In this document: piece after piece, positions 25,701 through 36,927 of the stretch
Layout of the letters: the number at the start of each line of letters is the position of its first letter
Numbering within the stretch: the first letter of the stretch is position 1
Assembly (NCBI RefSeq): GCF_029227915.1
Contig: NC_079882.1
Span: 124,001-188,000 of the forward strand
Length of the DNA stretch: 64,000 bases
Origin: Hydractinia symbiolongicarpus
Taxonomy: Eukaryota > Cnidaria > Hydrozoa > Anthoathecata > Hydractiniidae
Direction: 5' to 3'
Translations under genes and position numbers: made by a program
The notes under the pieces: model-generated
Told to the model about the DNA's origin: nothing
Seen by the model: only the letters and a program-made list of their open reading frames with translations
Databases searched by the model: none

Positions 25701-28339
25701 TTACTGGTGAAAAAATAATTTAAAAAATCGTTCGGCAAATGGGTTTACTCCCTGGGTACTTTCTTTGTGTACTTTTGACTATACGGGCCGAGTCCGGGAT
25801 TTACGGAAAATCGCGGGTTTCCGTTTGCCGGCAATTAAACTTCTTTTATTCAGCGTCTCATCAAAAATGAAAATATTTTTGAAAACTACAAGTCTCATGC
25901 GTTTTAGTGATGAAAAAATAATTTAAAAAATCGTTCAGGAAATGAGTTTACTCCCTCGGTACTTTCTTTGTAAACTTTTGACTATGCGGGCCGAGTCTGG
26001 GATTTACGGGAAATCGCGGGTTTTCGTTTGCCGGCATTTAAACTTCTTTTATTCAGCGTCTCATCAAAAATGTAAAACATTTTTGAAAACTACAAGTCTT
26101 ATGCGTTTTAGTGATGAAAAAATAATTTAAAAAATCGTTCGGAAAATGAGTTTACTCCCTGGGTACTTTCTTTGTATACTTTTGACTATGCCGGCCGAGT
26201 CCGGGATTTACGGGAAATCGCGTGTTTTCGTTTGCCGCGATTAAACTTCTTTTATTCAGCGTCTCATCAAAAATAAATTTTTTTTTGAACACTACAAGTC
26301 TCATGCGTTTTAGTGATGAAAAATTAATTTAAAAATTCGTTCGGGAAATGAGTTTACTCCCTGGGTACCTTCTTTGTATACTTTTGACTATACGGGCCGA
26401 CTCCGGGGTTTACGGGAAATTGCGTGTTTTCGTTTACCGGCGATTAAACCTCTTTTATTCAGCGTCTCATCAAAAATGAAATTTTTTTTGAAAACTACAA
26501 GTCTCATGCGTTTTAGTGATGAAAAAATAATTTAAAAAATCGTTCGGGAAATGAGTTTACTCCCTGGGTACTTTCTTTGTATACTTTTGACTATACAGGC
26601 CGAGTCCGGGATTTACGGGAAATTGCGGGTTTTGGTTTGCCGGCGATTAAACTTATTTTATTCAGCGTCTCAAAAAAAATGAAAACATTTTTGAAAACTA
26701 CAAGTCTCATGCGTTTTACTGGTGAAAAAATAATTTAAAAAATCGTTCGGGAAATGGATTTACTGCCTGGGTACTTTCCTTGTGTACTTTTGACTATACG
26801 GGCCGAGTCCGGGATTTACGAAAAATCGCGGGTTTTCTTTTACCGGCAATTAAACTTCTTTTATTCAGCGTCTCATCAAAAATGAAAACATATTTGAAAA
26901 CTACAAGTCTCATGCGTTTTAGTGATGAAAAAATAATTTAAAAAATCGTTCAGGAAATGAGTTTACTCCCTGGGTACTTTTTTTGTAAACTTTTGACTAT
27001 GCGGGCCGAGTCTGGGATTTACGGGAAATCGCGGGTTTTCGTTTGCCGGCAATTAAAATTATTTTATTCAGCGTCTCATCAAAAATGAAAACATTTTCGA
27101 AAAGTACAAGTCTCATGCGTTTTAGTGATGAAAAAATAATTTAAAAAATCGTTCAGGAAATGAGTTTACTCCCTGGGTACTTTCTTTGTAAACTTTTGAC
27201 TATGCGGGCCGAGTCCGGGATTTACGGGAAATCGCGTGTTTTCGTTTGCCGGCGATTAAACTTCTTCTATTCAGCGTCTCATCAAAAAAAAATTTTTTTT
27301 TGAACATTACAAGTCTCATGCGTTTTAGTGATGAAAAAATAATTTAAAAAATCGTTCAGGAAATGAGTTTACTCCCTGGGTACTTTCTTTGTAAACTTTT
27401 GACTATGCCGGCCGAGTCCGGGATTTACGGGAAATCGCGTGTTTTCGTTTGCCGGCGATTAAACTTCTTTTATTCAGCGTCTCATCAAAAATAAATATTT
27501 TTTGAACACTACAAGTCTCATGCGTTTTAGTGATGAAAAAATAATTTAAAAAATCGTTCAGGAAATGAGTTTACTCCCTGGGTACTTTCTTTGTATACTT
27601 TTGACTATACGGGCCGAGTACGGGATTTACAAGAAATCGCGTGTTTTCGTTTGCCGGCGATTAAACTTCCTTTTTTCAGCGTCTCATCAAAAATGAAAAC
27701 AATTTTGAAAACTACAAGTCTCATGCGTTTTAGTGATGAAAAAATAATTTAAAAAATCGTTCAGGAAATGAGTTTACTCCCTGGGTACTTTCTTTGTAAA
27801 CTTTTGACTATGCCGGCCGAGTCCGGGATTTACGGGAAATCGCGTGTTTTCGTTTGCCGGCGATGAAACTTCTTTTATTCAGCGTCTCATCAAAAATAAA
27901 TTTTTTTTTGAACACTACAAGTCTCATGCGTTTTAGTGATGAAAAAATAATTTAAAAAATCGTTCAGGAAATGAGTTTACTCCCTGCGTACCTTCTTTGT
28001 ATACTTTTGACTATACGGGCCGACTCCGGGGTTTACGGGAAATCGCGTGTTTTCGTTTGCCGGCGATTAAACCTCTTTTATTCAGTGTCTCATCAAAAAT
28101 GAAAAAATTTTTGAAAACTACAAGTGTCATGCGTTTTAGTGATGAAAAAATAATTTAAAAAATCGTTCGGGAAATGAGTTTACTCCCTGGGTACTTTCTC
28201 TGTATACTTTTGACTATACGGGCCGAGTCCGGGATTTGCGGGAAATCGCGGGTTTTCGTTTGCCGGCGATTAAACTTATTTTATTCAGCGTCTCATAAAA
28301 AATGAAAACAATTTTGAAAACTACAAGTCTCATGCGTTT
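22733..28339. repeat. Block C: third long-range copy, related to block B
   Basis: From 23,342 the type order follows block B at offset 7,307 (Q at 16,035 and 23,342; the GGGCCGGGTCTGGG head at 17,050 and 24,357). Two monomers are then missing and the offset becomes 6,902 (18,064 and 24,966). It then becomes 7,104 because block C keeps a U monomer that is fused into one hybrid unit in blocks A (5,681) and B (18,672). Past about 27.9 kb the sequence passes into the run shared with 8.8-9.5 kb and 11.0-11.7 kb. Confidence 0.8.
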
Positions 28340-29963
28340 TACTGGTGAAAAAATAATTTAAAAAATCGTTCCGGGAATGGGTTTACTCCCTGGGTACTTT
28401 CTTTGTATACTTTTGACTATACGGGCCGAGTCCGGGATTTACGGGAAATCGCGGGTTTTCGTTTGCCGGCAATTAAACTTCTTTTATTCACCGTCTCATC
28501 AAAAATGAAAACATTTTTGAAAACTACAAATCTCATGCGTTTTAGTGATGAAAAAATAATTTAAAAAATCGTTCGGGAAATGAGTTTAGTCCCTGGGTAC
28601 TTTCTTTGTGTACTTTTGACTATGCGGGCCGACTCCGGGGTTCACGGGAAATCGCGGGTTTTCGTTTGTCGGCGATTAAACTTCTTTTATTCAGCGTCTC
28701 AAAAAAAAATGAAAACATTTTTGAAAACTACAAGTCTCATGCGTTTTACTGGTGAAAAATTAATTTAAAAAATCGTTCGGGAAATGGGTTTACTCCCTGA
28801 GGACTTTCTTTGTGTACTTTTGACTATACAGGCCGAGTCCGGGATTTACGGGAAATCGCGGGTTTTCGTTTGCCGGCGATTAAACTTATTTTATTCAGCG
28901 TCTCAAAAAAAATGACAACATTTTTGAAAACTACAAGTCTCATGCGTTTTACTGGTGAAAAAATAATTTAAAAAATCGTTCGGCAAATGGGTTTACTCCC
29001 TGGGTACTTTCTTTGTGTACTTTTGACTATACGGGCCGAGTCCGGGATTTACGGAAAATCGAGGGTTTTCGTTTGCCGGCAATTAAACTTCTTTTATTCA
29101 GCGTCTCATCAAAAATGAAAATATTTTTGAACACTACAAGTCTCATGCGTTTTAGTGATGAAAAAATAATTTAAAAAATCGTTCAGGAAATGAGTTTACT
29201 CCCTGGGTACTTTCTTTGTAAACTTTTGTCTATGCCGGCCGAGTCCGGGATTTACGGGAAATCGCGTGTTTTCGTTTGCCGACGATTAAACTTCTTTTAT
29301 TCAGCGTCTCATCAAAAATAAATTTTTTTTTGAACACTACAAGTCCCATGCGTTTTAGTGATGAAAAAATAATTTAAAAAATCGTTCAGGAAATGAGTTT
29401 ACTCCCTGGGTACTTTCTTTGTATACTTTTGACTATACGGGCCGAGTACAGGATTTACAAGAAATCGCGTGTTTTCGTTTGCCGGCGATTAAACTTCCTT
29501 TTTTCAGCGTCTCATCAAAAATGAAAACAATTTTGAAAACTACAAGTCTCATGCGTTTTAGTGATGAAAAAATAATTTAAAAAATCGTTGAGGAAATGAG
29601 TTTACTCCCTGGGTACTTTCTTTGTAAACTTTTGACTATGCCGGCCGAGTCCGGGATTTACGGGAAATCGCGTGTTTTCGCTTGCCGGCGATGAAACTTC
29701 TTTTATTCAGCGTCTCATCAAAAATAAATTTTTTTTGAACACTACAAGTCTCATGCGTTTTAGTGATGAAAAAATAATTTAAAAAATCGTTCGGGAAATG
29801 AGTTTACTCCCTGCGTACCTTCTTTGTATACTTTTGACTATACGGGCCGACTCCGGGGTTTACGGGAAATCGCGTGTTTTCGTTTGCCGGCGATTAAACT
29901 TCTTTTATTCAGTGTCTCATCAAAAATGAAAAAAAATTTGAAAACTACAAGTCTCATGCGTTT
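28340..29963. repeat. 8-monomer (1,624-bp) tandem duplication, copy 1
   Basis: Private markers recur exactly 1,624 bp later: TTTGTCGGCGATT (about 28,666 and 30,290), ATCGAGGGTTTTCG (about 29,058 and 30,682) and GTTGAGGAAATG (29,587 and 31,211). The type order also matches 11.3-12.8 kb. The join falls in an R monomer starting at about 29,849 that has a GAAAAAAAATTTG body but an ACTGGTG tail, so the exchange point lies in the identical stretch at about 29,938-29,962. Confidence 0.9.
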
Positions 29964-31587
29964 TACTGGTGAAAAAATAATTTAAAAAATCGTTCCGGGA
30001 ATGGGTTTACTCCCTGGGTACTTTCTTTGTATACTTTTGACTATACGGGCCGAGTCCGGGATTTACGGGAAATCGCGGGTTTTCGTTTGCCGGCAATTAA
30101 ACTTCTTTTATTCACCGTCTCATCAAAAATGAAAACATTTTTGAAAACTACAAATCTCATGCGTTTTAGTGATGAAAAAATAATTTAAAAAATCGTTCGG
30201 GAAATGAGTTTAGTCCCTGGGTACTTTCTTTGTGTACTTTTGACTATGCGGGCCGACTCCGGGGTTCACGGGAAATCGCGGGTTTTCGTTTGTCGGCGAT
30301 TAAACTTCTTTTATTCAGCGTCTCAAAAAAAAATGAAAACATTTTTGAAAACTACAAGTCTCATGCGTTTTACTGGTGAAAAATTAATTTAAAAAATCGT
30401 TCGGGAAATGGGTTTACTCCCTGAGGACTTTCTTTGTGTACTTTTGACTATACAGGCCGAGTCCGGGATTTACGGGAAATCGCGGGTTTTCGTTTGCCGG
30501 CGATTAAACTTATTTTATTCAGCGACTCAAAAAAAATGACAACATTTTTGAAAACTACAAGTCTCATGCGTTTTACTGGTGAAAAAATAATTTAAAAAAT
30601 CGTTCGGCAAATGGGTTTACTCCCTGGGTACTTTCTTTGTGTACTTTGGACTATACGGGCCGAGTCCGGGATTTACGGAAAATCGAGGGTTTTCGTTTGC
30701 CGGCAATTAAACTTCTTTTATTCAGCGTCTCATCAAAAATGAAAATATTTTTGAACACTACAAGTCTCATGCGTTTTAGTGATGAAAAAATAATTTAAAA
30801 AATCGTTCAGGAAATGAGTTTACTCCCTGGGTACTTTCTTTGTAAACTTTTGTCTATGCCGGCCGAGTCCGGGATTTACGGGAAATCGCGTGTTTTCGTT
30901 TGCCGACGATTAAACTTCTTTTATTCAGCGTCTCATCAAAAATAAATTTTTTTTTGAACACTACAAGTCCCATGCGTTTTAGTGATGAAAAAATAATTTA
31001 AAAAATCGTTCAGGAAATGAGTTTACTCCCTGGGTACTTTCTTTGTATACTTTTGACTATACGGGCCGAGTACAGGATTTACAAGAAATCGCGTGTTTTC
31101 GTTTGCCGGCGATTAAACTTCCTTTTTTCAGCGTCTCATCAAAAATGAAAACAATTTTGAAAACTACAAGTCTCATGCGTTTTAGTGATGAAAAAATAAT
31201 TTAAAAAATCGTTGAGGAAATGAGTTTACTCCCTGGGTACTTTCTTTGTAAACTTTTGACTATGCCGGCCGAGTCCGGGATTTACGGGAAATCGCGTGTT
31301 TTCGCTTGCCGGCGATGAAACTTCTTTTATTCAGCGTCTCATCAAAAATAAATTTTTTTTGAACACTACAAGTCTCATGCGTTTTAGTGATGAAAAAATA
31401 ATTTAAAAAATCGTTCGGGAAATGAGTTTACTCCCTGCGTACCTTCTTTGTATACTTTTGACTATACGGGCCGACTCCGGGGTTTACGGGAAATCGCGTG
31501 TTTTCGTTTGCCGGCGATTAAACTTCTTTTATTCAGTGTCTCATCAAAAATGAAAAAAAATTTGAAAACTACAAGTCTCATGCGTTT
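29964..31587. repeat. 8-monomer (1,624-bp) tandem duplication, copy 2
   Basis: It is nearly identical to 28,340-29,963 by eye. Differences include CAGCGACTC at about 30,523 and TACTTTGGACT at about 30,645. Its final monomer repeats the GAAAAAAAATTTG body but keeps the normal AGTGATG tail, which shows the pre-duplication state of the joined monomer. The edges are approximate because the breakpoint lies in shared sequence. Confidence 0.88.
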
Positions 31588-33894
31588 TAGTGATGAAAAA
31601 ATAATTTAAAAAATCGTTCGGGAAATGAGTTTACTCCCTGCGTACCTTCTTTGTATACTTTTGACTATACGGGCCGACTCCGGGGTTTACGGGAAATCGC
31701 GTGTTTTCGTTTGCCGGCGATTAAACTTCTTTTATTCAGTGTCTCATTAAAAATGAAAAAAATTTTGAAAACTACAAGTCTCATGCGTTTTAGTGATGAA
31801 AAAATAATTTAAAAAATCGTTCGGGAAATGAGTTTACTCCCTTAGTACTTTCTCTGTATACTTTTGACTATACGGGCCGAGTCCGGGATTTGCGGGAAAT
31901 CGCGGGTTTTCGTTTGCCGGCGATTAAACTTATTTTATTCAGCGTCTCATAAAAAATGAAAACAATTTTGAAAACTACAAGTCTCATGCGTTTTACTGGT
32001 GAAAAAATAATTTAAAAAATCGTTCAGGAAATGAGTTTACTCCCTGGGTACTTTCTTTGTAAACTTTTGACTATGCCGGCCGAGTCCGGGATTTACGGGA
32101 AATCGCGTGTTTTCGTTTGCCGGCGATTAAACTTCTTTTATTCAGCGTCTCATCAAAAATAAATTTTTTTTTGAACACTACAAGTCCCATGCGTTTTAGT
32201 GATGAAAAAATAATTTAAAAAATCGTTCAGGAAATGAGTTTACTCCCTGGGTACTTTCTTTGTATACTTTTGACTATACGGGCCGAGTACGGGATTTACA
32301 AGAAATCGCGTGTTTTCGTTTGCCGGCGATTAAACTTCTTTTATTCAGCGTCTCATCAAAAATAAATTTTTTTTGAACACTACAAGTCCCATGCGTTTTA
32401 GTGATGAAAAAATAATTTAAAAAATCGTTCAGGAAATGAGTTTACTCCCTGGGTACTTTCTTTGTATACTTTTGACTATACGGGCCGAGTACAGGATTTA
32501 CAAGAAATCGCGTGTTTTCGTTTGCCGGCGATTAAACTTCCTTTTTTCAGCGTCTCATCAAAAATGAAAAAAATTTTGAAAACTACAAGTCTCATGCGTT
32601 TTAGTGATGAAAAAATAATTTAAAAAATCGTTCGGGAAATGAGTTTACTCCCTGCGTACTTTCTTTGTATACTTTTGACTATACGGGCCGACTCCGGGGT
32701 TTACGGGAAATCGCGTGTTTTCGTTTGCCGGCGATGAAACTTCTTTTATTCAGCGTCTCATCAAAAATAAATTTTTTTTGAACACTACAAGTCTCATGCG
32801 TTTTAGTGATGAAAAAATAATTTAAAAAATCGTTCGGGAAATGAGTTTACTCCCTGCGTACCTTCTTTGTATACTTTTGACTATACGGGCCGACTCCGGG
32901 GTTTACGGGAAATCGCGTGTTTTCGTTTGCCGGCGATTAAACTTCTTTTATTCAGTGTCTCATCAAAAATGAAAAAAATTTTGAAAACTACAAGTCTCAT
33001 GCGTTTTAGTGATGAAAAAATAATTTAAAAAATCGTTCGGGAAATGAGTTTACTCCCTGCGTACTTTCTTTGTATACTTTTGACTATACGGGCCGACTCC
33101 GGGGTTTACGGGAAATCGCGTGTTTTCGTTTGCCGGCGATTAAACTTCTTTTATTCACCGTCTCATCAAAAATGAAAACATTTTTGAAAACTACAAATCT
33201 CATGCGTTTTAGTGATGAAAAAATAATTTAAAAAATCGTTCGGGATATGAGTTTAGTCCCTGGGTACTTTCTTTGTGTACTTTTGACTATGCGGGCCGAC
33301 TCCGGGGTTCACGGGAAATCGCGGGTTTTCGTTTGCCGGCGATTAAACTTCTTTTATTCAGCGTCTCAAAAAAAAAGGAAAACATTTTTGAAAACTACAA
33401 GTCTCATGCGTTTTACTGGTGAAAAAATAATTTAAAAAATCGTTCGGGAAATGGGTTTACTCCCTGAGGACTTTCTTTGTGTACTTTTGACTATACAGGC
33501 CGAGTCCGGGATTTACGGGAAATCGCGGGTTTTCGTTTGCCGGCGATTAAACTTATTTTATTCAGCGTCTCAAAAAAAATGACAACATTTTTGAAAACTA
33601 CAAGTCTCATGCGTTTTACTGGTGAAAAAATAATTTAAAAAATCGTTCGGCAAATGGGTTTACTCCCTGGGTACTTTCTTTGTGTACTTTTGACTATACG
33701 GGCCGAGTCCGGGATTTACGGAAAATCGCGGGTTTTCGTTTGCCGGCAATTAAACTTCTTTTATTCAGCGTCTCATCAAAAATGAAAATATTTTTGAAAA
33801 CTACAAGTCTCATGCGTTTTAGTGATGAAAAAATAATTTAAAAAATCGTTCAGGAAATGAGTTTACTCCCTGGGTACTTTCTTTGTAAACTTTT
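31588..33894. repeat. Mosaic of R, S, P, V and T monomers
   Basis: About eleven monomers repeat combinations seen at 7-9.5 kb and 28-31 kb. R monomers with TCAGTGTCTCATC predominate. V monomers occur in two near-adjacent copies (about 32,278 and 32,481), and a T monomer lies at 33,285 with the CTGAGGACTTTC tail after it. The T unit here has AAAAAAAAAGGAAAAC where the others have AAAATGAAAAC. No gene and no foreign insertion are visible. Confidence 0.7.
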
Positions 33895-33902
33895 GACTAT
33901 GC

Positions 33903-33935
33903 GGGCCGAGTCTGGGATTTACGGGAAATCGCGGG
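33903..33935 (+). other. Four-GGG-run motif, possible G-quadruplex (example of one per monomer)
   Basis: Four GGG runs are separated by 8, 6 and 7 nt on the + strand. This is just outside the usual 1-7 nt loop rule for three-tetrad quadruplexes. The same arrangement appears in the Q, S and T monomers that carry the CGCGGG ending (T has loops of 8, 5 and 7). P monomers lose the first and last runs (GCCGGCC and CGCGTG), and monomers with ACGGAAAATCG lose the third. Folding is inferred from pattern only, and the long loops make stability uncertain. Confidence 0.4.
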
Positions 33936-33942
33936 TTTTCGT

Positions 33943-33952
33943 TTGCCGGCAA
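33943..33952. other. 10-bp perfect palindrome TTGCCGGCAA in the monomer head
   Basis: TTGCCGGCAA is its own reverse complement. It is present in monomers ending the head with GGCAATT. Monomers with GGCGATT keep only the 6-bp GCCGGC core. Some types break the core (TTACCGG, GCTGGC, GTCGGC, TTCCCGG, TTGCCGCG). A dimeric DNA-binding protein could read such a site, but nothing here shows that one does. Confidence 0.5.
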
Positions 33953-34097
33953 TTAAACTTCTTTTATTCAGCGTCTCATCAAAAATGAAAACATTTTTGA
34001 AAACTACAAGTCTCATGCGTTTTAGTGATGAAAAAATAATTTAAAAAATCGTTCGGGAAATGAGTTTACTCCCTGGGTACTTTCTTTGTATACTTTT

Positions 34098-34290
34098 GAC
34101 TATGCCGGGATTTACGGAAAATCGCGGGTTTTCGTTTGCCGGCAATTAAACTTCTTTTATTCAGCGTCTCATCAAAAATGAAAATATTTTTGAAAACTAC
34201 AAGTCTCATGCGTTTTAGTGATGAAAAAATAATTTAAAAAATCGTTCAGGAAATGAGTTTACTCCCTGGGTACTTTCTTTGTAAACTTTT
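34098..34290. repeat. 193-bp monomer with a 10-bp head deletion
   Basis: The head reads GACTATGCCGGGATTTAC, where a P monomer reads GACTATGCCGGCCGAGTCCGGG. Ten bases are missing between two CCGG direct repeats, so slippage or microhomology-mediated loss is the simplest explanation. The monomer also lacks the third GGG run. An identical deletion occurs at 37,131-37,323, as expected from the 3,033-bp duplication, so it is one event copied once. Confidence 0.9.
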
Positions 34291-36927
34291 GACTATGCGG
34301 GCCGAGTCTGGGATTTACGGGAAATCGCGGGTTTTCGTTTGCCGGCAATTAAACTTCTTTTATTCAGCGTCTCATCAAAAATGAAAACATTTTTGAACAC
34401 TACAAGTCTCGTGCGTTTTAGTGATGAAAAATTAATTTAAAAAATCGTTCGGGAAATGAGTTTACTCCCTGGGTACCTTCTTTGTATACTTTTGACTATA
34501 CGGGCCGACTCCGGGGTTTACGGGAAATTGCGTGTTTTCGTTTACCGGCGATTAAACCTCTTTTATTCAGCGTCTCATCAAAAATGAAAATTTTTTTGAA
34601 AACCACAAGTCTCATGCGTTTTACTGGTGAAAAAATAATTTAAAAAATCGTTCGGGAAATGGGTTTACTCCCTGGGTACTTTCTTTGTGTACTTTTGACT
34701 ATACGGCCGAGTCCGGGATTTACGAAAAATCGCGGGTTTTCGTTTACCGGCAATTAAACTTCTTTTATTCAGCGTCTCATCAAAAATGAAAACATATTTG
34801 AAAACTACAAGTCTCATGCGTTTTAGTGATGAAAAAATAATTTAAAAAATCGTTCAGGAAATGAGTTTACTCCCTGGGTACTTTTGTTGTAAACTTTTGA
34901 CTATGCGGGCCGAGTCTGGGATTTACGGGAAATCGCGGGTTTTCGTTTGCCGGCAATTAAACTTATTTTATTCAGCGTCTCATCAAAAATGAAAACATTT
35001 TTGAAAAGTACAAGTCTCATGCGTTTTAGTGATGAAAAAATAATTTAAAAAATCGTTCAGGAAATGAGTTTACTCCCTGGGTACTTTCTTTGTAAACTTT
35101 TGACTATGCCGGCCGAGTCCGGGATTTACGGGAAATCGCGTGTTTTCGTTTGCCGGCGATTAAACTTCTTTTATTCAGCGTCTCATCAAAAATAAATTTT
35201 TTTTTGAACACTACAAGTCTCATGCGTTTTAGTGATGAAAAAATAATTGAAAAAATCGTTCAGGAAATGAGTTTACTCCCTGGGTACTTTCTTTGTAAAC
35301 TTTTGACTATGCCGGCCGAGTCCGGGATTTACGGGAAATCGCGTGTTTTCGTTTGCCGGCGATTAAACTTCTTTTATTCAGCGTCTTATCAAAAATAAAT
35401 TTTTTTTTGAACACTACAAGTCCCATGCGTTTTAGTGATGAAAAAATAATTTAAAAAATCGTTCAGGAAATGAGTTTACTCCCTGGGTACTTTCTTTGTA
35501 TACTTTTGACTATACAGGCCGAGTCCGGGATTTACGGGAAATTGTGGGTTTTCGTTTGCCGGCGATTAAACTTATTTTATTCAGCGTCTCAAAAAAAAAT
35601 GAAAACATTTTTGAAAACTACAAGTCTCATGCGTTTTACTGGTGAAAAAATAATTTAAAAAATCGTTCGGGAAATGGGTTTACTCCCTGGGTACTTTCTT
35701 TGTGTACTTTTGACTATACGGCCGAGTCCGGGATTTACGAAAAATCGCGGGTTTTCGTTTACCGGCAATTAAACTTCTTTTATTCAGCGTCTCATCAAAA
35801 ATGAAAACATATTTGAAAACTACAAGTCTCATGCGTTTTAGTGATGAAAAAATAATTTAAAAAATCGTTCAGGAAATGAGTTTACTCACTGGGTACTCTT
35901 TTTGTAAACTTTTGACTATGCGGGCCGAGTCTGGGATTTACGGGAAATCGCGGGTTTTCGTTTGCCGGCAATTAAACTTATTTTATTCAGCGTCTCATCA
36001 AAAATGAAAACATTTTTGAAAAGTACAAGTCTCATGCGTTTTAGTGATGAAAAAATAATTTAAAAAATCGTTCAGGAAATGAGTTTACTGCCTGGGTACT
36101 TTCTTTGTAAACTTTTGACTATGCCGGCCGAGTCCGGGATTTACGGGAAATCGCGTGTTTTCGTTTGCCGGCGATTAAACTTCTTTTATTCAGCGTCTCA
36201 TCAAAAATAAATTTTTTTTTGAACACTACAAGTCTCACGCGTTTTAGTGATGAAAAAATAATTTAAAAAATCGTTCAGGAAATGAGTTTACTCCCTGGGT
36301 ACTTTCTTTGTAAACTTTTGACTATGCCGGCCGAGTCCGGGATTTACGGGAAATCGCGTGTTTTCGTTTGCCGGCGATTAAACTTCTTTTATTCAGCGTC
36401 TCATCAAAAATAAATTTTTTTTTGAACACTACAAGTCCCATGCGTTTTAGTGATGAAAAATTAATTTAAAAAATCGTTCAGGAAATGAGTTTACTCCCTG
36501 GGTACTTTCTTTGTATACTTTTGACTATACAGGCCGAGTCCGGGATTTACGGGAAATTGCGGGTTTTCGTTTGCCGGCGATTAAACTTATTTTATTCAGC
36601 GTCTCAAAAAAAATGAAAACATTTTTGAAAACTACAAGTCTCATGCGTTTTACTGGTGAAAAAATAATTTAAAAAATCGTTCGGGAAATGGGTTTACTCC
36701 CTGGGTACTTTCTTTGTGTACTTTTGACTATACGGCCGAGTCCGGGATTTACGAAAAATCGCGGGTTTTCGTTTACCGGCAATTAAACTTCTTTTATTCA
36801 GCGTCTCATCAAAAATATAAACATATTTGAAAACTACAAGTCTCATGCGTTTTAGTGATGAAAAAATAATTTAAAAAATCGTTCAGGAAATGAGTTTACT
36901 CCCTGGGTACTTTCTTTGTAAACTTTT

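Larger units (their letters stand above)
33895..34097 (+). repeat. Representative 203-bp monomer (Q type)
   Basis: This intact unit is used here as the reference. Monomer positions 1-60 are GC-rich: GACTAT, four GGG runs at 9-41, then GTTTTCG and the palindrome TTGCCGGCAA at 49-58. Next comes a pyrimidine stretch ending in CAG, the CAGCGTCTCAT motif, and an A/T-tract body with the near-constant ACAAGTCTCATGCGTTTTA. This is followed by the almost invariant AATAATTTAAAAAATCG. The last ~35 bp carry the variable GTTC(G/A)GGAAATGAG, then TTTACTCCCTGGGTAC and the type-specific GTATAC, GTGTAC or GTAAAC just before the next GACTAT. Other monomers vary mostly in the head, the CTCATCAAAAATGAAAAC region and AGTGATG versus ACTGGTG. 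The choice of GACTAT as unit start is arbitrary. Confidence 0.9.
33895..36927. repeat. 15-monomer (3,033-bp) duplication, copy 1
   Basis: Several private markers recur exactly 3,033 bp later: the 10-bp-deleted monomer (34,098 and 37,131), ACTTTTGTTGTAAAC (about 34,880 and 37,913), ATAATTGAAAAAATC (about 35,245 and 38,278), TTTACTCACTGGGTACTC (35,881 and 38,914) and TTTACTGCCTGGG (36,084 and 39,117). The length is 15 x 203 minus 12 bp, explained by the 10-bp deletion plus two 1-bp-short Y monomers. Its right half contains one complete U-Y-Q-P-P unit (35,508-36,522). Confidence 0.9.

Noticed and set aside
33895-34097. CENP-B box in the monomer head (TTCG and CGGG words are present)
   Set aside because: The TTCG...A..CGGG spacing is not met. 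TTTCGTTTGCCGGCGAT lacks the required A and the CGGG end.
33895-34097. Splice-acceptor-like tract CTTCTTTTATTCAG in every monomer
   Set aside because: Pyrimidine-rich CAG words are common by chance, and there is no coding exon or convincing donor to pair with.
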